From Latrodectus hesperus (taxonomy: Eukaryota > Arthropoda > Arachnida > Araneae > Theridiidae): a stretch of 64,000 bases of DNA. The stretch spans positions 87,647,859 through 87,711,858 of the forward strand of contig CM075853.1 of NCBI GenBank assembly GCA_037975125.1, written 5' to 3'. The position numbers and the translations under genes were made by a program. Shown here piece after piece: positions 38,101-49,499 of the stretch. The notes beneath the pieces are model-generated. The model had not been told where the DNA came from and did not search any database. It saw only the letters and a program-made list of their open reading frames with translations. How positions within the stretch are numbered: position 1 is the stretch's first letter; the number at the start of each line of letters is the position of its first letter.

Positions 38101-41100
38101 TTTTATTTCTAGATTCATTGCATTAATATAATTTTTTTTCTCTTTAGTTTTAATGACTTGCTTGTAGGTATTAGGAATTTCAATAGTAACTTCACTAGAT
38201 GGTTTTAATAAATCTGAAAATTTTCCTGTTGAGTTACCTCTTGTATTGAAAATAAATAAGTTCTTATCACACTGTACATTATTCTGTGCGCATTATCTTT
38301 CTTGAGTACCTTCTATTCTGTAGTAGATACCCATTCGTTTTCCATCTAACCAAAGAATTGGATCTCCAATCCATGGAATAGATGAGTATGGAATCAACTG
38401 GTTAGTAGGATTTGGTTCTGTATTTATATCTGATAAAGTTTTATCTCCTTATATACTTGTTTCTTGTTCTATATTCTCTGTTTCTCTTTTTTCCATTACT
38501 TTTTGTTGAGAAAATAATCTTGATTCTAATTGGTCCCTTATTTGGTCTTTATCTTCATCTTCTGAAATTCGGAATGGTAAAATTGAAGTTTTGATGCTTA
38601 ATAATTTTCTGATTTTTAACTTTGACTCTCTTCTTGGATTCATCAAATCAGACATTGATAGCTTCTATTAGCTTGTGGTCATTGATCATATGTGATAATA
38701 TGTGGTTTGTTGAACATAACCCAGCATTATTCTGAGTTAAATTCTCAAATTGAGCTTTCTCCTTTGCTCTTTTGGTATGACATTAAAAAATCTTCAGTTG
38801 TTTAACCAAAGGTTTCTTACCTGAATATAATTCAAGTGACACCTCTTTATGGCCTACATGATTCCATATGAAATAAAACAAAAAATTGCTTCTTCCTAAA
38901 ATTTGTGAGACAGTTTCACTGGAATGAAGAAGCTTCTTGATACCATCCAGTGCTGTCAGCTTGCATCATTCAGATACCCAATTTATTTCCAGGGAATGAG
39001 TATTGGCTCTTTTGTGCCTGATTCCTTGCTTATCAAGAAATTTTTTGAAATCTAGTTTGCAAAACTTCATACCTTGGTCAGTTCTTGGACATATTTTAAA
39101 ATGAAATTAGATAAATTAAATTTAAAAAATTTCTACTTTTATGACATGGGGAAAAATTTTCAGAAATTTTTAAAATATATGATATAAAATAAAAAAGGTG
39201 CTGAAAATTTATAAAAAACTTATAACTTATATTATCTTTAAATATATTAATATTTAAACTAAACTATCATTGCAAGAAAATTTCAAACTTTTAAAAAATC
39301 TAAGAATATTTGATTATATTTTGCAAAACTTTTTTATTAATATTTGAAATTGCTAAATCACATGAATTGCATTTTTTTCTACTAAAAATATTTAGTTTTA
39401 ATTATTTAGCTCTGTCATATATTTTAATAGAAAAATTATTTATATTATCTGTTATTGTTTCTAAGCTTCATTTGTATATGGAAGAATAAATAGTGAATTA
39501 AATATTAAATACAGTAATTCATTAAAAAATTATGTATTTTATATGGCTGTATATAATTTAGTAGAAATTTTTTTACCCTCATTCTGATAAGATGTCTGTA
39601 ATCTTATATTGTGATCTTACATACTATTAAAATTTTACACCTTCATTTATTTATTTGAAGCCATTTGTTAATGTGTCTTAGATTAAAATTAATAACAATT
39701 TGAAATTTTAATGATAATTTTTATTATTAATTTAAATTATGTATTGTTAATTATAATTATGTAAAAACATAATATTAATATATAAACATATTATTTGATA
39801 AAATATAAATAAACTATTACTATTTTTTAGTTGTCCAAAAATAATGTATTTAAGAAAGAATTTTTATTTCTCTTATTTTCATTCTTTGTTAAAATATTAA
39901 GAACTGATTTTCTAACTATCTAATTTTCATTTTTAAATGTGGGTAAAGGGACTTAGTTGTTTACAGTTTGCAAAATCAACTATGATAATTTTTAATTCTA
40001 CATGTTTTAATGCAATTAGAAAACTAAGCTAAAAATAAGTAAATTAGAAAAATTTAATTAAAACTTGCTTTTTTCTCTATAAAAGGATTTAGGTTAATAA
40101 CACTATTTATAAGTTTTATGTAGGTTTTCTTGGTTTTTTTTAAGCACAATTAATTACTTTCAATTTTATGAGGTTTTTATTATTTCTTTATTTATTTCAT
40201 TTTTCCATCACAAAATTTCAGAATTAGGTTTGTATACTGCTGGCTAACAAACTCCCTCATGTATACAATTTTGTAATAAATGCATTACTGACTATAGAAA
40301 ACTAACTTTTTTTATATGAAAAATACTTGAAATATTTTAATTCATTTTTTCAGAGACTAAAGAAATTTTATTGTATTGAAGCTATCAATAAATCTGTAAA
40401 TTGCAGTGGTTATTCCATATCACAAGTTGGTATAACTGAAGTCAGACATTTTTTGTATAAATCCCGGTCTACTGCTCAATACACAGCTCCAAGATTAGAA
40501 GCACCATATGTTACTAATGATGATTGGAACCACCTGTTTGGACTTTATCAGTATTTACATCACAGGATGTACAAAAGTTCACGACCATTAAAAATGCTGT
40601 ATTACAGTGGTGAAAGGGAGACAATGGTTGGATGGGTAAGTCCTCGATTTGATCAGTTTTGCTCAGTTGTTCATTGTTATTGAGCTTTACTTCATATCCT
40701 ATGTCTGTATGCAATATGAAAAAAATTCCTTTTTTATGTAAAAACTGGTAATTTAGTTTATTTGAAAGTAATATAAAGAATTAAATTTAAAATGAAAATT
40801 TAATCAGAATTATTTCACAATATATCTGATTACATGCTTGTATTTTCTTAATGTTATGGAAACATTTAAATCCTATAGATAGTTATTTTATTGTTAACTA
40901 AATATATGTCAATGATTTAAATATTTTTTTGTTTAGCTGAATTTTCAAAGATATTTTTTCATTAACAATGATTATTATAGAGTATCATAAAATTAACATA
41001 ATCCTTTTGTTATATTATTAAATGTAGTTTAAGAATTGTATTTGAAAGATTTTAATAAATATATTTTCATTATATTTCAAAATGTGTTATGAAACTTGTG

Positions 41101-44100
41101 TTAAAATTAAATTTTGAATTAAAAGCAAAGTTATCAACTTAAAATTTATTTAGTCTTCATGTTTATATGGTCTTATTTATATTATAATCTATAAAATTAT
41201 TTATTCTGTTTTATTGGATTAAAATTAATTTTTTAAACTTTATTTCTAAATTTGTTTAGAGAATGGTTGTTATTAATGTATTGTTATTGCCAAGGTTATA
41301 ATGCTAAATTTACTTGAATCTTGTCTAATGGATGGCAGGAATAATATTTTCAATGTACTGTTGTAGATCTTTTAGTGTGGGAAAATTGCATTAGTAGATT
41401 TGAGATCAGTCAGTTTATTCCCTAAATAAATTACTGGCTGATGTGACTAGATTTTGAGTATGTGTCTATCCTAAACATATCAAATGAACTGTGACAAGGT
41501 ACAAGTACTATTTTAATAAAATAGGACAAGGTTAATGTCCTATTTTATTAAAATTTTACATACATTCATTAGTTTTCTTTAAGTAGTTCCATGAAGGGTT
41601 TTGAATACTAGACTGATTTTGGTAGGATTATAGATTGCATTGATTTGATATATATGAATTTCATTATTAAAATTTGAATGAAGCCAATTTCATTGATTTT
41701 AAAATTGATTTCTATTTACTTTTAACTCATTTTGATTCTATATGTGATAACTATTGAACAAATAATGCAGTTTAATATAAGTTAATAAAAGATTATATGA
41801 AAAAATGTATTTTTTCGAAAGTGGAATTTACTGTGAAAGTTGGAAACACAATTTGTTTGCATCTGTGTCATTTTAACATCAGAAGTATAATTTTTCAAAA
41901 TTATTATAAATAAATACTTCATAAAAATTCGTAATTAGTGTAGTTAATTTTATTTAAATTGTATGTTCACATAAAAGAAATTAGAATTGATGCATGATTC
42001 AGATTTGAGAGTTTTATTTAAAGCAAAATTTGTGAAATAAAATTTGGGTGCTATAATAATTATTTTTGATAGGGAATTACATCTTATTTCTAATAAAAGC
42101 AATATAGATTTTTCAAATTATTGTAGAATTTAAATTAAAGAAAATAAAAATGAAATTTTAAGTAATTTGTCTAATTTTATGAAAACAATAAATTGATAAT
42201 TAATTCTAAAATACTGTGAATATTTTTAATTTTGATAAATAAGTAGGAAAATTTATTTACCCATGCTGTAGACTTAAATCTAGAGCCATTCTTTATTTAA
42301 TGGCAATTAGAAATAATATTTAGTAGACTAAAAACAATGAAGCTGTAATTCTGAACAAAAATTTGTTAATTTAAATGCTTTTTTCCTTATAATTAAATCA
42401 GACTCTGAAAATAATTTATATAATTAAATGTAAAGAAATGTTCAGTAGTTTTCTTTTATACATGAATTCTTTATGAAAATTTTTTCTTTAGGTGTATAGA
42501 GAGTGTGCTTTAGCTTTTTCTATAAATTCATAATTTTAATTAAAATCATCATCTTTTTAAATAAATATATTATTAAAATTATTCTTACTTACTTATTTTT
42601 TATTATACATCTTTATTAATTTTAAGTTTTTAGCTTTAGGATTTGTATACACAAATTATTTTTTTTGGTAATTTTTGTTTTTTTCACTGTATTTCATCCA
42701 CTAATTTATTTGCTGAAATAACTGGCCTAGTTAATTAGTTCACGAGTTTTGTCCCCACCTCAGGTTTGTAGTAGCTCAGAGTCCATTTTAAACTAAGTTC
42801 AGGTCTAATTAGTCCTTATGTGCAGAAAATGACTGAACCACAAACAAACCAGACCACACTTTTATCTTACGTGCAAAGTTTGTTTGTGTAAGGATTTTTT
42901 TCATTTTGTTTTGTATTAACTAGTTAATATTTATTAGTAAAATTTGGCAATGTTTCATTTTTAAATGAAAGTTTTAATATAAATGTACATCTTATGTATT
43001 AATATGAGATATTGTAAAAATTAAATAGTTTAAAAACTTTGTGTTAGTAGATTTAAAGATGAAGCTTATTTAAACTGTAAATTGATTTTAATATCAATGG
43101 CAAAGAAATTAACATAGATGTGTCTATTGCAATATTCTATGAATGAAACAGTTCATGTTTACATCCTTGAATTGTTATAAGTAAGAAGTCAAATAATTTA
43201 AGCAAAATACTTAATTTTTTTTATGATTGTTTAAATGCATCTATTATTAATATATTGGAATATGATTCTATTTTAAAAGAATTTCATAACTTTATCGATA
43301 AGTTTAAATTAGAATAATTGAACTCATAATGTTAAAAATATCTTGTGTTTTTTTTTTTTAATTTTAATTTATTATGTAATAAATAAAATTATCTCTTTTG
43401 AAAAGTCTTTATATTTTGCTAATTTCTTGTGATCCTAACTGTTAAATACAAGCCTTTTATGAATAACAATTTAATGTTAAAAAATTGTAAGGAAATAAGT
43501 TGATCAAGTCAGTGCATGCCATTGATGCTCACCTGAAACATAAGAAGTGTATTTCAGTAAAATTATGAACTAAAATCCATTTAGTTTTTTTACTGGTCTC
43601 AAGCAGAAAATGAGTTTATTTAGGTGATCAAAAAATGGAGGTAAAAAAATGTGATGTAGTAGCATTGAAAGAGTTCTACTTTATGAAATTAATATTAAAA
43701 AAAAATATGTATGGAAGTTGAGATAAGCAAACCTTGAAATGAAAGGCCTGAGCCAAATTAATATTAATTACAAAGGAAAATATGGGTCAACAAAGAGGTT
43801 TAGAAGAGCTAATGTTTGAGGTAATATTTTAAAATATAATAGTGTGCATGTGTGTGTGTGTAAATTAAATATACAGACAAAATAGTCTGGAATAATTATA
43901 TGTAATTGGGGTTTTTTAAAAAAAATTGAAAATTATTAAAGAAAACTATTTTTTTTTATAAATTACTAATAAAAAATGAAGAAAAATTACTGTGCTTTTC
44001 TAATTAGAAACCTTATGTAAATATTATTTTTATTTGTTAATTTTCATTTTCATCATCTCAGTTCTGTAAGTATTCTGATCTTTATAAAAATTTTTTTTGT

Positions 44101-44917
44101 ATATCTTTTATGTAAAAATTAATTAATTGCAGTGAGACATGAAATGAATTTAGAAACTTCAAAAATACTCATTATTTATATGCAGTATTTAAGTAATTAA
44201 TGTAAAGAATTTTGTATATTTAAATGAAATCACTTCAATTTTAGACTCATTTAATGTTGTTGAAATAATCATTAATTCTAAATATAATTTAAATAAAATA
44301 TTTTTCATGTTTTTACAAAAACTTATCATTACATGGTTTGAAAATAAGATCGAAAATTATGTGTTCATAATTAGATATATATTTGGTCAAAAAATAATGG
44401 GCTGTTTAATATTTATTAACATGTGAGTGCTATAATTTGTTAAAAAAGATTAGCTTAACTCATAGAAAACTCGTTGAAATTCGAGAATGTGTATCAATTT
44501 TGTATTAAATATTTTTGCATTAATAATATGATGTTTAAGAAAGTTTTTGATTTCATAATTCAAAAACTTATATGTTTGTATTATTTTTTGTTATTGACAA
44601 TTATGGCATTACTATTTTTAGATTTTCATTCTTAATGTTTCCCTTTAAATATAGTCAGTTTTTTTTTCTTCGGTATTTGCTCTTACAATTACTCAAAATT
44701 TCTTATTAATTTGTTTGAAAAATTTAATGAAATTATGGTTTTATTTTACAAATTGTGCTTTTGTTTTATCTTATAGCATATGCAAGGGTTTGAACTTTAT
44801 GCATCATTCGAGCCATTGGTTACAAAAACAGATGCCACAAATGCTATGAAAAAAATTGTACAGTGGATTAAAAGAGAAGAAGATAATTTATTTATTATGA
44901 ATGCCCCAACTATATAA
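24471..44917 (+). CDS. MON1: Vacuolar fusion protein MON1, complete seven-exon gene
   Basis: Mon1 pairs with Ccz1 as the guanine-nucleotide exchange factor for Rab7 and drives the Rab5-to-Rab7 switch on late endosomes and autophagosomes. Exons join as 24471-24794, 27188-27339, 33386-33827, 35814-35989, 37462-37582, 40354-40635 and 44777-44917. All introns are GT-AG with compatible phases, giving 545 residues, close to animal MON1 lengths. Residues 1-140 are an acidic, Ser-rich tail. The conserved core starts at [17 protein letters not shown] (first longin domain) and continues through [39 protein letters not shown], the second longin region ([21 protein letters not shown]) and the third ([15 protein letters not shown] ... 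LYQYLH) to [17 protein letters not shown]. Identification is firm. The start ATG could be 24471 or 24489 in the same frame. Confidence 0.95.
24795..27187 (+). other. MON1 intron 1
   Basis: AT-rich; contains the compound microsatellite at 26039-26124. No coding homology. Because the exon 1 donor is weak, a small missed exon cannot be excluded. Confidence 0.7.
26039..26124. repeat. (CA)n(TA)n compound microsatellite
   Basis: About 24 CA units pass directly into about 19 TA units. Confidence 0.97.
27188..27339 (+). CDS. MON1: MON1 exon 2: start of longin domain 1
   Basis: This exon encodes residues 109-158 plus two bases of Arg159, including [20 protein letters not shown], the hallmark start of the MON1 fold. 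The acceptor is TTTCAAAG|TTG and the donor TCAAG|GTAATT, phase 2. Confidence 0.92.
30216..30227. repeat. LINE target-site duplication, left copy
   Basis: CACAGTATAACT, identical to 33047-33058; the poly-T run begins immediately after it. Confidence 0.88.
30240..31372 (-). pseudogene. LINE RNase H and C-terminal region relic
   Basis: Scattered frames downstream of the RT read, in order, [15 protein letters not shown] near 31030 (RNase H-like start), [16 protein letters not shown] near 30920, and [14 protein letters not shown] near 30670, the usual end of an RNase H domain in arthropod LINEs. [17 protein letters not shown] sequence follows near 30450. Several frameshifts separate them. Decay is heavier here than in the RT. 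Confidence 0.75.
31373..32830 (-). pseudogene. LINE reverse transcriptase domain
   Basis: One frame covers fingers to thumb of a jockey/R1-like [79 protein letters not shown] (first catalytic Asp), GLPQGANSS and LAFADDVVT (FADD catalytic pair). It is interrupted by only two stops: TGA at about 31850 and TAG at about 31790, each at a place where related elements have tryptophan, so each fits a single G-to-A change. The frame then resumes as [17 protein letters not shown] to about 31373. An upstream piece in another frame (32775-32975, [14 protein letters not shown]) shows a frameshift near 32800. Confidence 0.9.
33047..33058. repeat. LINE target-site duplication, right copy
   Basis: CACAGTATAACT, identical to 30216-30227, marking the truncated 5' end of the antisense element. 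Confidence 0.88.
33386..33827 (+). CDS. MON1: MON1 exon 3: longin domain 1
   Basis: This exon encodes residues 160-306, with [45 protein letters not shown] and [12 protein letters not shown]. The acceptor CACTTAG|G completes Arg159; the donor is AAG|GTACAG, phase 0. It lies just downstream of the LINE insertion in intron 2. Confidence 0.95.
33828..35813 (+). other. MON1 intron 3
   Basis: AT-rich. The stretch 34020-34260 is less AT-rich, with a C10 tract at 34067-34076 (TGGCAGAAAAGTTTGCC next to it), and may be a small inserted repeat of unknown family. Nothing else is seen. Confidence 0.6.
35814..35989 (+). CDS. MON1: MON1 exon 4: second longin region
   Basis: This exon encodes residues 307-364 plus two bases of Ser365: [36 protein letters not shown] and [11 protein letters not shown]. 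The acceptor is TTCCAG|AAT and the donor CCAG|GTATTG. Confidence 0.95.
35990..37461 (+). other. MON1 intron 4
   Basis: AT-rich sequence with one SINE tail fragment (36427-36490); nothing else recognised. Confidence 0.7.
36427..36490 (+). repeat. SINE family A, 3' tail fragment
   Basis: ATTATGGTTCAGTTGGAAAA followed by GGGGAGCAGTGCACAATAT and GGCTAGCCGGCACA matches the tail of the copies at 58720-58780 and 22510-22590 (reverse). It lies in MON1 intron 4; the head is absent. Confidence 0.7.
37462..37582 (+). CDS. MON1: MON1 exon 5: second longin region
   Basis: This exon encodes residues 366-405 ([20 protein letters not shown] then [19 protein letters not shown]). The acceptor is TTACAG|T and the donor GAA|GTATGT, phase 0. 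It is too short to show as an open frame and was found by conserved GFLHGHISY and splice phase. Confidence 0.94.
37583..40353 (+). other. MON1 intron 5
   Basis: Contains the antisense Copia fragment at 38040-39100; the flanks are AT-rich with no other feature. Confidence 0.75.
38040..39100 (-). pseudogene. Copia-type retrotransposon pol fragment (integrase to RT start)
   Basis: Read on the minus strand in several frames, the fragment begins near 39080 with [20 protein letters not shown], the second catalytic Asp region of a Copia integrase. It continues with [16 protein letters not shown] (the Asn-Gly-Val-x-Glu block, Gly changed to Trp), [34 protein letters not shown] and [10 protein letters not shown] charged linker frame (38449-38655) follows. 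It ends near 38050-38190 with [20 protein letters not shown] and [10 protein letters not shown], the start of a Copia reverse transcriptase. No LTRs are seen. It sits antisense in MON1 intron 5. Confidence 0.82.
40354..40635 (+). CDS. MON1: MON1 exon 6: third longin region
   Basis: This exon encodes residues 406-499: the segment [20 protein letters not shown], the [20 protein letters not shown] helix and ETMVGW. The acceptor is TTTTTTCAG|AGA and the donor TGG|GTAAGT, phase 0. The frame continues to 40683 only by reading into the intron. Confidence 0.95.
40636..44776 (+). other. MON1 intron 6
   Basis: About 4.1 kb of AT-rich sequence. The only non-background piece is the repeat at 42735-42880. 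A short perfect inverted repeat lies at 41505-41555 (ACTATTTTAATAAAATAGG ... CCTATTTTATTAAAATTTT). Confidence 0.7.
42735..42880 (+). repeat. Dispersed repeat family E (possible SINE)
   Basis: This GC-richer block contains CAGAGTCCATTTTAAACTAA and ATTAGTCCTTATGTGCAGAA. The second motif recurs at about 27505-27525 and the first at about 10060-10090. Three partial copies support a dispersed family of unknown type. No clear box A or B. Confidence 0.45.
44777..44917 (+). CDS. MON1: MON1 terminal exon
   Basis: This exon encodes residues 500-545 ([20 protein letters not shown] ... [17 protein letters not shown]), the standard MON1 C-terminus. The acceptor is CTTATAG|CAT. The TAA stop is followed at once by a second TAA, and an AATAAA at 44916-44921 overlaps it. 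Confidence 0.95.
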   Translation, partial: HMQGFELYASFEPLVTKTDATNAMKKIVQWIKREEDNLFIMNAPTI

Positions 44918-46300
44918 TAAATGAAATAGGATAAAGGTTTCATATTTTTTTGTGATTTATTACATGTTATACATAATTTATAATTGTTACTATTGCCATT
45001 TTATTTAAATCTACTTAAATATAGGTTTATGTATAAAATTACATCGCATTTTCATTAATAAAAATATATATTTTACTAATTTGAAAGTAGCTCTTCTCTC
45101 AGAAAATAAGATGGGCAAAATGTCAGGTTTCAATTCAAACACATACATAAGGACTGAGGAATAATATGTCAGAATAGTAAAGTTTCAAGTACAATTATAG
45201 AAAAAATTCACACTAATTTTTTAATGAAACTTAAATTTTTTAAGAAAAAATCAATACAAGAACAAAATTTTCAAATATGGTTACAAAAAGTCTGATAAAA
45301 GTTATAAACTGCTGTAAGTTTTAAAATGTGTTCATAGTGTTGGTGTTTTATTGCACACACAAAAGTTTAATAAAATTAGTGATTTTCAATATTTAGATTA
45401 AAAAAATATTGTCACTAAAAATAAAATTTTTGAATGTCTTATATTAATTCAGTAATATATTAATAAGTATTTAAAATTAAACTTGATAATCAGAGACACA
45501 TAGTTTCAATTCATTGTAAAAGAATACAGATGAAACTTTAAATATATGTTATGTAAATCGTGCAGCTAAAATTTTCTTCCGCAGAAATTAGTATGAAATT
45601 TTACCATCAGATGGCACGGTAATGAAATAAATATTAATTAATATTCAATGAAAAATACATTATTTTATTTATACAATTGTATTTTTGTATGCATACCTTG
45701 TTCATACCTTGAATATATTGAAAGTGTACCATTGCATTATGAGCGGTTGCACACATTACATATCATAAGACTAAGGTAGACAGCAGGCAATGTTGGCTCT
45801 CAAGTGCATTTCACTTGTGACTTATTCTTGATAAACTCAATCTTAGAGAAATATATGTAGTCAGATGTCCCAAAGGCTCAATTTTTGTGATTAGTTTGGG
45901 ATCAGGGGTAGGACAAGCAAATGAAAGAGTATGTTAAATTACAAATTATCTACCTCGGAGGAATTTCTCTTCATTTGGAAAGTTTGTTTGAATTGTATTC
46001 TTTAAACATCTTGCCATATGAAATATGCATCTTACTTTAATACTGTGATAGCAAACTTATTTCTTTGCCATAGTACTGAGACAACATGATTTTGTAATAC
46101 ATTTCTCCCTAAACTTTGCTGACTGGTCACTGTTTGATAATTATAATGTTTGCCTGAAAAGTTGGATGCTTATTATTTATAATTTAAATTATTTTGATTT
46201 AATAATCTTTTAATTGTATTTAAAAATCCTTTCAAAATAAAATGCAGTTACACCGAAAAATGTGTATGAAGTGATTTAACATTTTAATACACTAGAATGC
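44918..46300. other. MON1 3' UTR and spacer
   Basis: The first part should be MON1 3' UTR. The stretch 45740-45960 is GC-richer and looks like an old insertion with no recognised family. No open frame of note. Confidence 0.55.
45057..45062 (+). promoter_or_regulatory. Candidate polyadenylation signal of MON1
   Basis: AATAAA about 140 nt after the stop. The AATAAA overlapping the stop codon at 44916-44921 is the other candidate; this one leaves a more usual 3' UTR. Confidence 0.45.
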
Positions 46301-46304
46301 TTAA

Positions 46305-46520
46305 TCAAGTTTTGATCCTCAGTTTGGGGAAGGTTGACTCAGCCTTTCATCCCTTCAGTAGATCGATGAAACTGAGTACTAAACATGTTTGGGAACTAAA
46401 CACAAGGTTTCAAGTTAGGCTGACTACCTAATTGAAACAAATGCTTTGCATCCCATGGCCCTCGATTAAGAAAACTGATATGGCACTGTAGGCCTTAGCT
46501 CCATGTGGGTGTCATGCCTC
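46305..46520 (+). repeat. SINE family C, second copy (head missing)
   Basis: TTTGATCCTCAG, then AAGGTTGACTCAGCCTTTCAT, and later GCACTGTAGGCCTTAGCTCCA parallel the minus-strand blocks of the copy at 7860-8095 in the same order. Confidence 0.6.
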
Positions 46521-46699
46521 TGAGTTCTAAGAATGCTTAATTAATGAGAACTTCCGTTTTGTTTATTTGCAATGAGGTGAGTCCATTTAAGGCTTATAGG
46601 AGACAATGACATCCAAAGATTGTTGCTAATGAAGTAATGGCCTAAGGGTATAAGCCATTTTAATGCCCTTTGAGAAATTATTTTCTGGGAGTGATCTTT

Positions 46700-46885
46700 T
46701 TAGCTAATGAGTTCATATACACATGTCTCAGGGGAGGAAGTCTAGAAAACTCCCAAGCACCCATCCTGACAGACATACATAAGGTAGAAGTGTAACATCC
46801 ATCTCTCATTCAGCAGTTGCTGGGATTGAACCAAAACTTTATACTTGGAAGAGAGATGATCTGCCATTAGGCCATGATGAGTCTA
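46700..46885 (-). repeat. tRNA-headed SINE, family D
   Basis: On the minus strand the head reads CATGGCCTAATGGCAGATCA (box A-like) and then TTGGTTCAATCCCAGC (box B-like). A body with GGGTGCTTGGGAGTTTTC and CCTCCCCTGAGACATGTG follows. A decayed relative is at 14196-14330. Confidence 0.65.
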
Positions 46886-46929
46886 AATAATTTAGGATTA
46901 CTATTTTGTAATATTAGCATTTTTTTTAA

Positions 46930-47497
46930 ATGTCCGGCCGATCTTAGGATTAATCTATTCAGCATTTCAATTGGTGAAGGTGGTGGCGACTTATACATAC
47001 ATACATGGTGGTGCAGGTGAGCCCCAGATTGTACCTTTATTTTAAAGGGTTTGGAATACTCGCCCATCACCAAATGACTCATAACTCTGAACCACAGTCA
47101 GGTGATGAGATCACACTTGAGCTGGCTCCCTCCTCTCCACATTCAAGTTACTCGAGCAGAAGGACTTTGGACATCACATATTAACATGGACACGTTTCCA
47201 ATTCACAGAGCTCCAGCAACCCAGTGAGGGAGAGTTTGTGGTCACCTCAATCACTACCCTCGTCATAGGATGCTTCACTTTGCTAATCTTAACGGGAAGC
47301 GTTTTAAAGCTACTGAAGTTGTTGGCATTTTATACTGTTGATCACCTAGTGAGTATGTCATCTTTAAACCGAAAGTGAAAGGATAGAGAAGCAAAAACAG
47401 AGCGAGAAAGGAACGTCCGTACCCGAGCCAGGATTTGAACTCCGGACTTACTGCTTCAGGCATAGGGTCACTAACCACTACACCATCGGTCGGCTGT
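46930..47497 (-). repeat. tRNA-headed SINE-like repeat, family B
   Basis: On the minus strand it starts at about 47497 with CCGACCGATGGTGTAGTGGT (box A-like), then GGAGTTCAAATCCTGGCTCG (box B-like), followed by a long unique body. The 3' boundary is uncertain and may include a second repeat (46930-47110). A spurious 67-codon frame crosses it. Confidence 0.6.
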
Positions 47498-48229
47498 AAC
47501 TACAATGATATCAGTATGATATATTATCACGTTTTTTGAAGTGCATAGGAATTATTTTAAGTGTTTCTTCTTGCAGTTCTTTGAAAAATAATTCAAATAC
47601 TCAAAAGAAAATATTGCTATGCTTGTTTAAATGAATAGCATAGATAATATGAATATGAAGATTTTCGTTTGTGTTGTAAATTCAGTGTCGAGACTGAATG
47701 TTGAGTTTCTCCCTCCAAAAATATTCCGACAGTTTTCCAGTCAAGGTAAATCGACTAAAATTTTTGAATATATTGTATATCACGAAGGACAAATGAAAAT
47801 ATATAAATCTGTAAAATAACGTTATTATTCTAAAAATATTTTTATTTTTTCCTTCAAAAGTTTTTTTGTTGTAACAGGTACCAAATTTGAAAATGAATGA
47901 ATGTAGATACACCAAATTTAGATGTCGTCCACAAAACAGGTAGATATTGATTGCTACATAAAAGTTTACGCAAGGAAAATGATTGAAAGAAAAAAAAATC
48001 TTGCTGGAAGATTCCATTCTTGGAGAAAGGAATAATCAGTTTTAAATGATAAAATATCATAGAAATGTAACAAAAAGGAGTTTTAATGAGGGATGTGCCA
48101 CACCCTTAACTTGTATGTATTGGCAACATCGACTTTCCATGCTGTCAATTAAGTTGTCGATTACCGAAATGAAAAGCGAATAGAATAAAGTTATTTTACG
48201 TACAACCTTAAAGGAGAACTTAAAATAGC

Positions 48230-49012
48230 AACCTATCTACTAAGATAGTCCCACAGATGCTGTTTGAAATTCAGGTCTGGAGACTGAGTTGGACATTCCA
48301 TTCACTCCAAACCAAGGCTCTCAAGGTATTCTTCAACTACTATAGTTCAATGAGGTCATGCGTTATCATCCATTTGAATAAAATCTTTGTCAGTTTCACC
48401 GGTATATAGGATGACATATGGATCAAAAATCTTATTCCAGAGTCTCACACCAGTCACAGTTCCTCTCTGGAACACATGCAGGTCAATATGACCACCGAGT
48501 GAGATTCCTGCACAAACCATCATTCCATTACTGCCTTTCTATAGTATTGTATTGATGGTATTTAGAGCATTAATCTCTCCAGATCAGCTCACGTCCTTAA
48601 TCGCTGTCTGGTGTGAATTTGGACTTGTCTGTAAAAAGTACAGAAGCCCATCGCTGTCTGATCCAGGAAACGTGTCCTCTAACCCAAGAAAAGTGGGCCT
48701 CTGTCTTGTGTGAGAGAGACATGCAACTGGTCGATTTGAATGGTGTAAACACCTTCGCTCCAATACTTCATACTCGCGAATATTTATTTCCTTGATGCTA
48801 CAGAGTAGTCTGCAACAAATTGCGGCACAGAAGTGCTTCTTCAGGGCAGAACATCTATAAAATGGTCTTCTGCAGATGTTGTAGTTTGTGGTCTGGATGG
48901 AACTTGTTGCACACAGAAGCTTTCTTTTGATATTGATTCCAGAGTCGGTAAACATTTTGCGAGCCCTATTAATGTGTCTAGCAGCATTAACTTGTGACAT
49001 GTTCATTTCCAT
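48230..49012 (-). pseudogene. Tc1-type transposase relic
   Basis: Read on the minus strand in shifting frames it gives HINRARKMFTDSG (helix-turn-helix region), IREYEVLERRCLHHSNRPVA, then near 48500-48250 CAGISLGGHIDLHVFQRGTV, GETDKDFIQMDDNA (second catalytic aspartate), VVEEYLESLGLE and QSPDLNFKQHLWDYLSR, where the catalytic glutamate position is lost. This is a Tc1 group distinct from elements A to D. I could not find a convincing pair of terminal repeats. Confidence 0.75.
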
Positions 49013-49499
49013 ACATACGACTGACTGTCATCTTAACGAATCGGACAAACGGCTTCTTTCAAACATTGTGGGACTCCACTAACTATTGTCAACGAATCTG
49101 TTAACGAAAGTTGAAAATCAACAAAAGTGACACGTAATTAAGAAGGCCTGATGTTTGCATATTTTTTTCTCACTCATATTTATCTGTTCTTTTAAAAAAT
49201 GGCAGCTAACGTTTTTACTAAAAAAATTTACATAGGTTAATTTCTTTCATTTATATATCATTCTTCTTTCCATCTTTACTTTATCATTTATATAAATTAA
49301 TTTTATTGTTAGTGTCATTTCCTTTATGGTGTGCTTGAAAACATGTTCCTTAACTTTTGCCGGCCAGTTTAGTTAAAATTAAAAACAAATTATAGCTGAA
49401 CTAAGATGTCTGAAATGTTTTACTGAATATAGGCCTCAAGTTATATTATGTTGAAGATAATGAACTCCTGTGATAATTCATTTCCACTGTTTTCAGGTC

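Noticed and set aside
38412..38594. 60-codon hydrophobic plus-strand frame
   Set aside because: Antisense of the charged Copia pol linker on the minus strand.
49080..49380. Right terminal repeat of the Tc1 relic at 48230-49012 (TTAACTTTTGCCGGCCAGTT near 49352)
   Set aside because: It looks like a Tc1 terminus, but I found no matching inverted copy on the left, so I did not extend the element.
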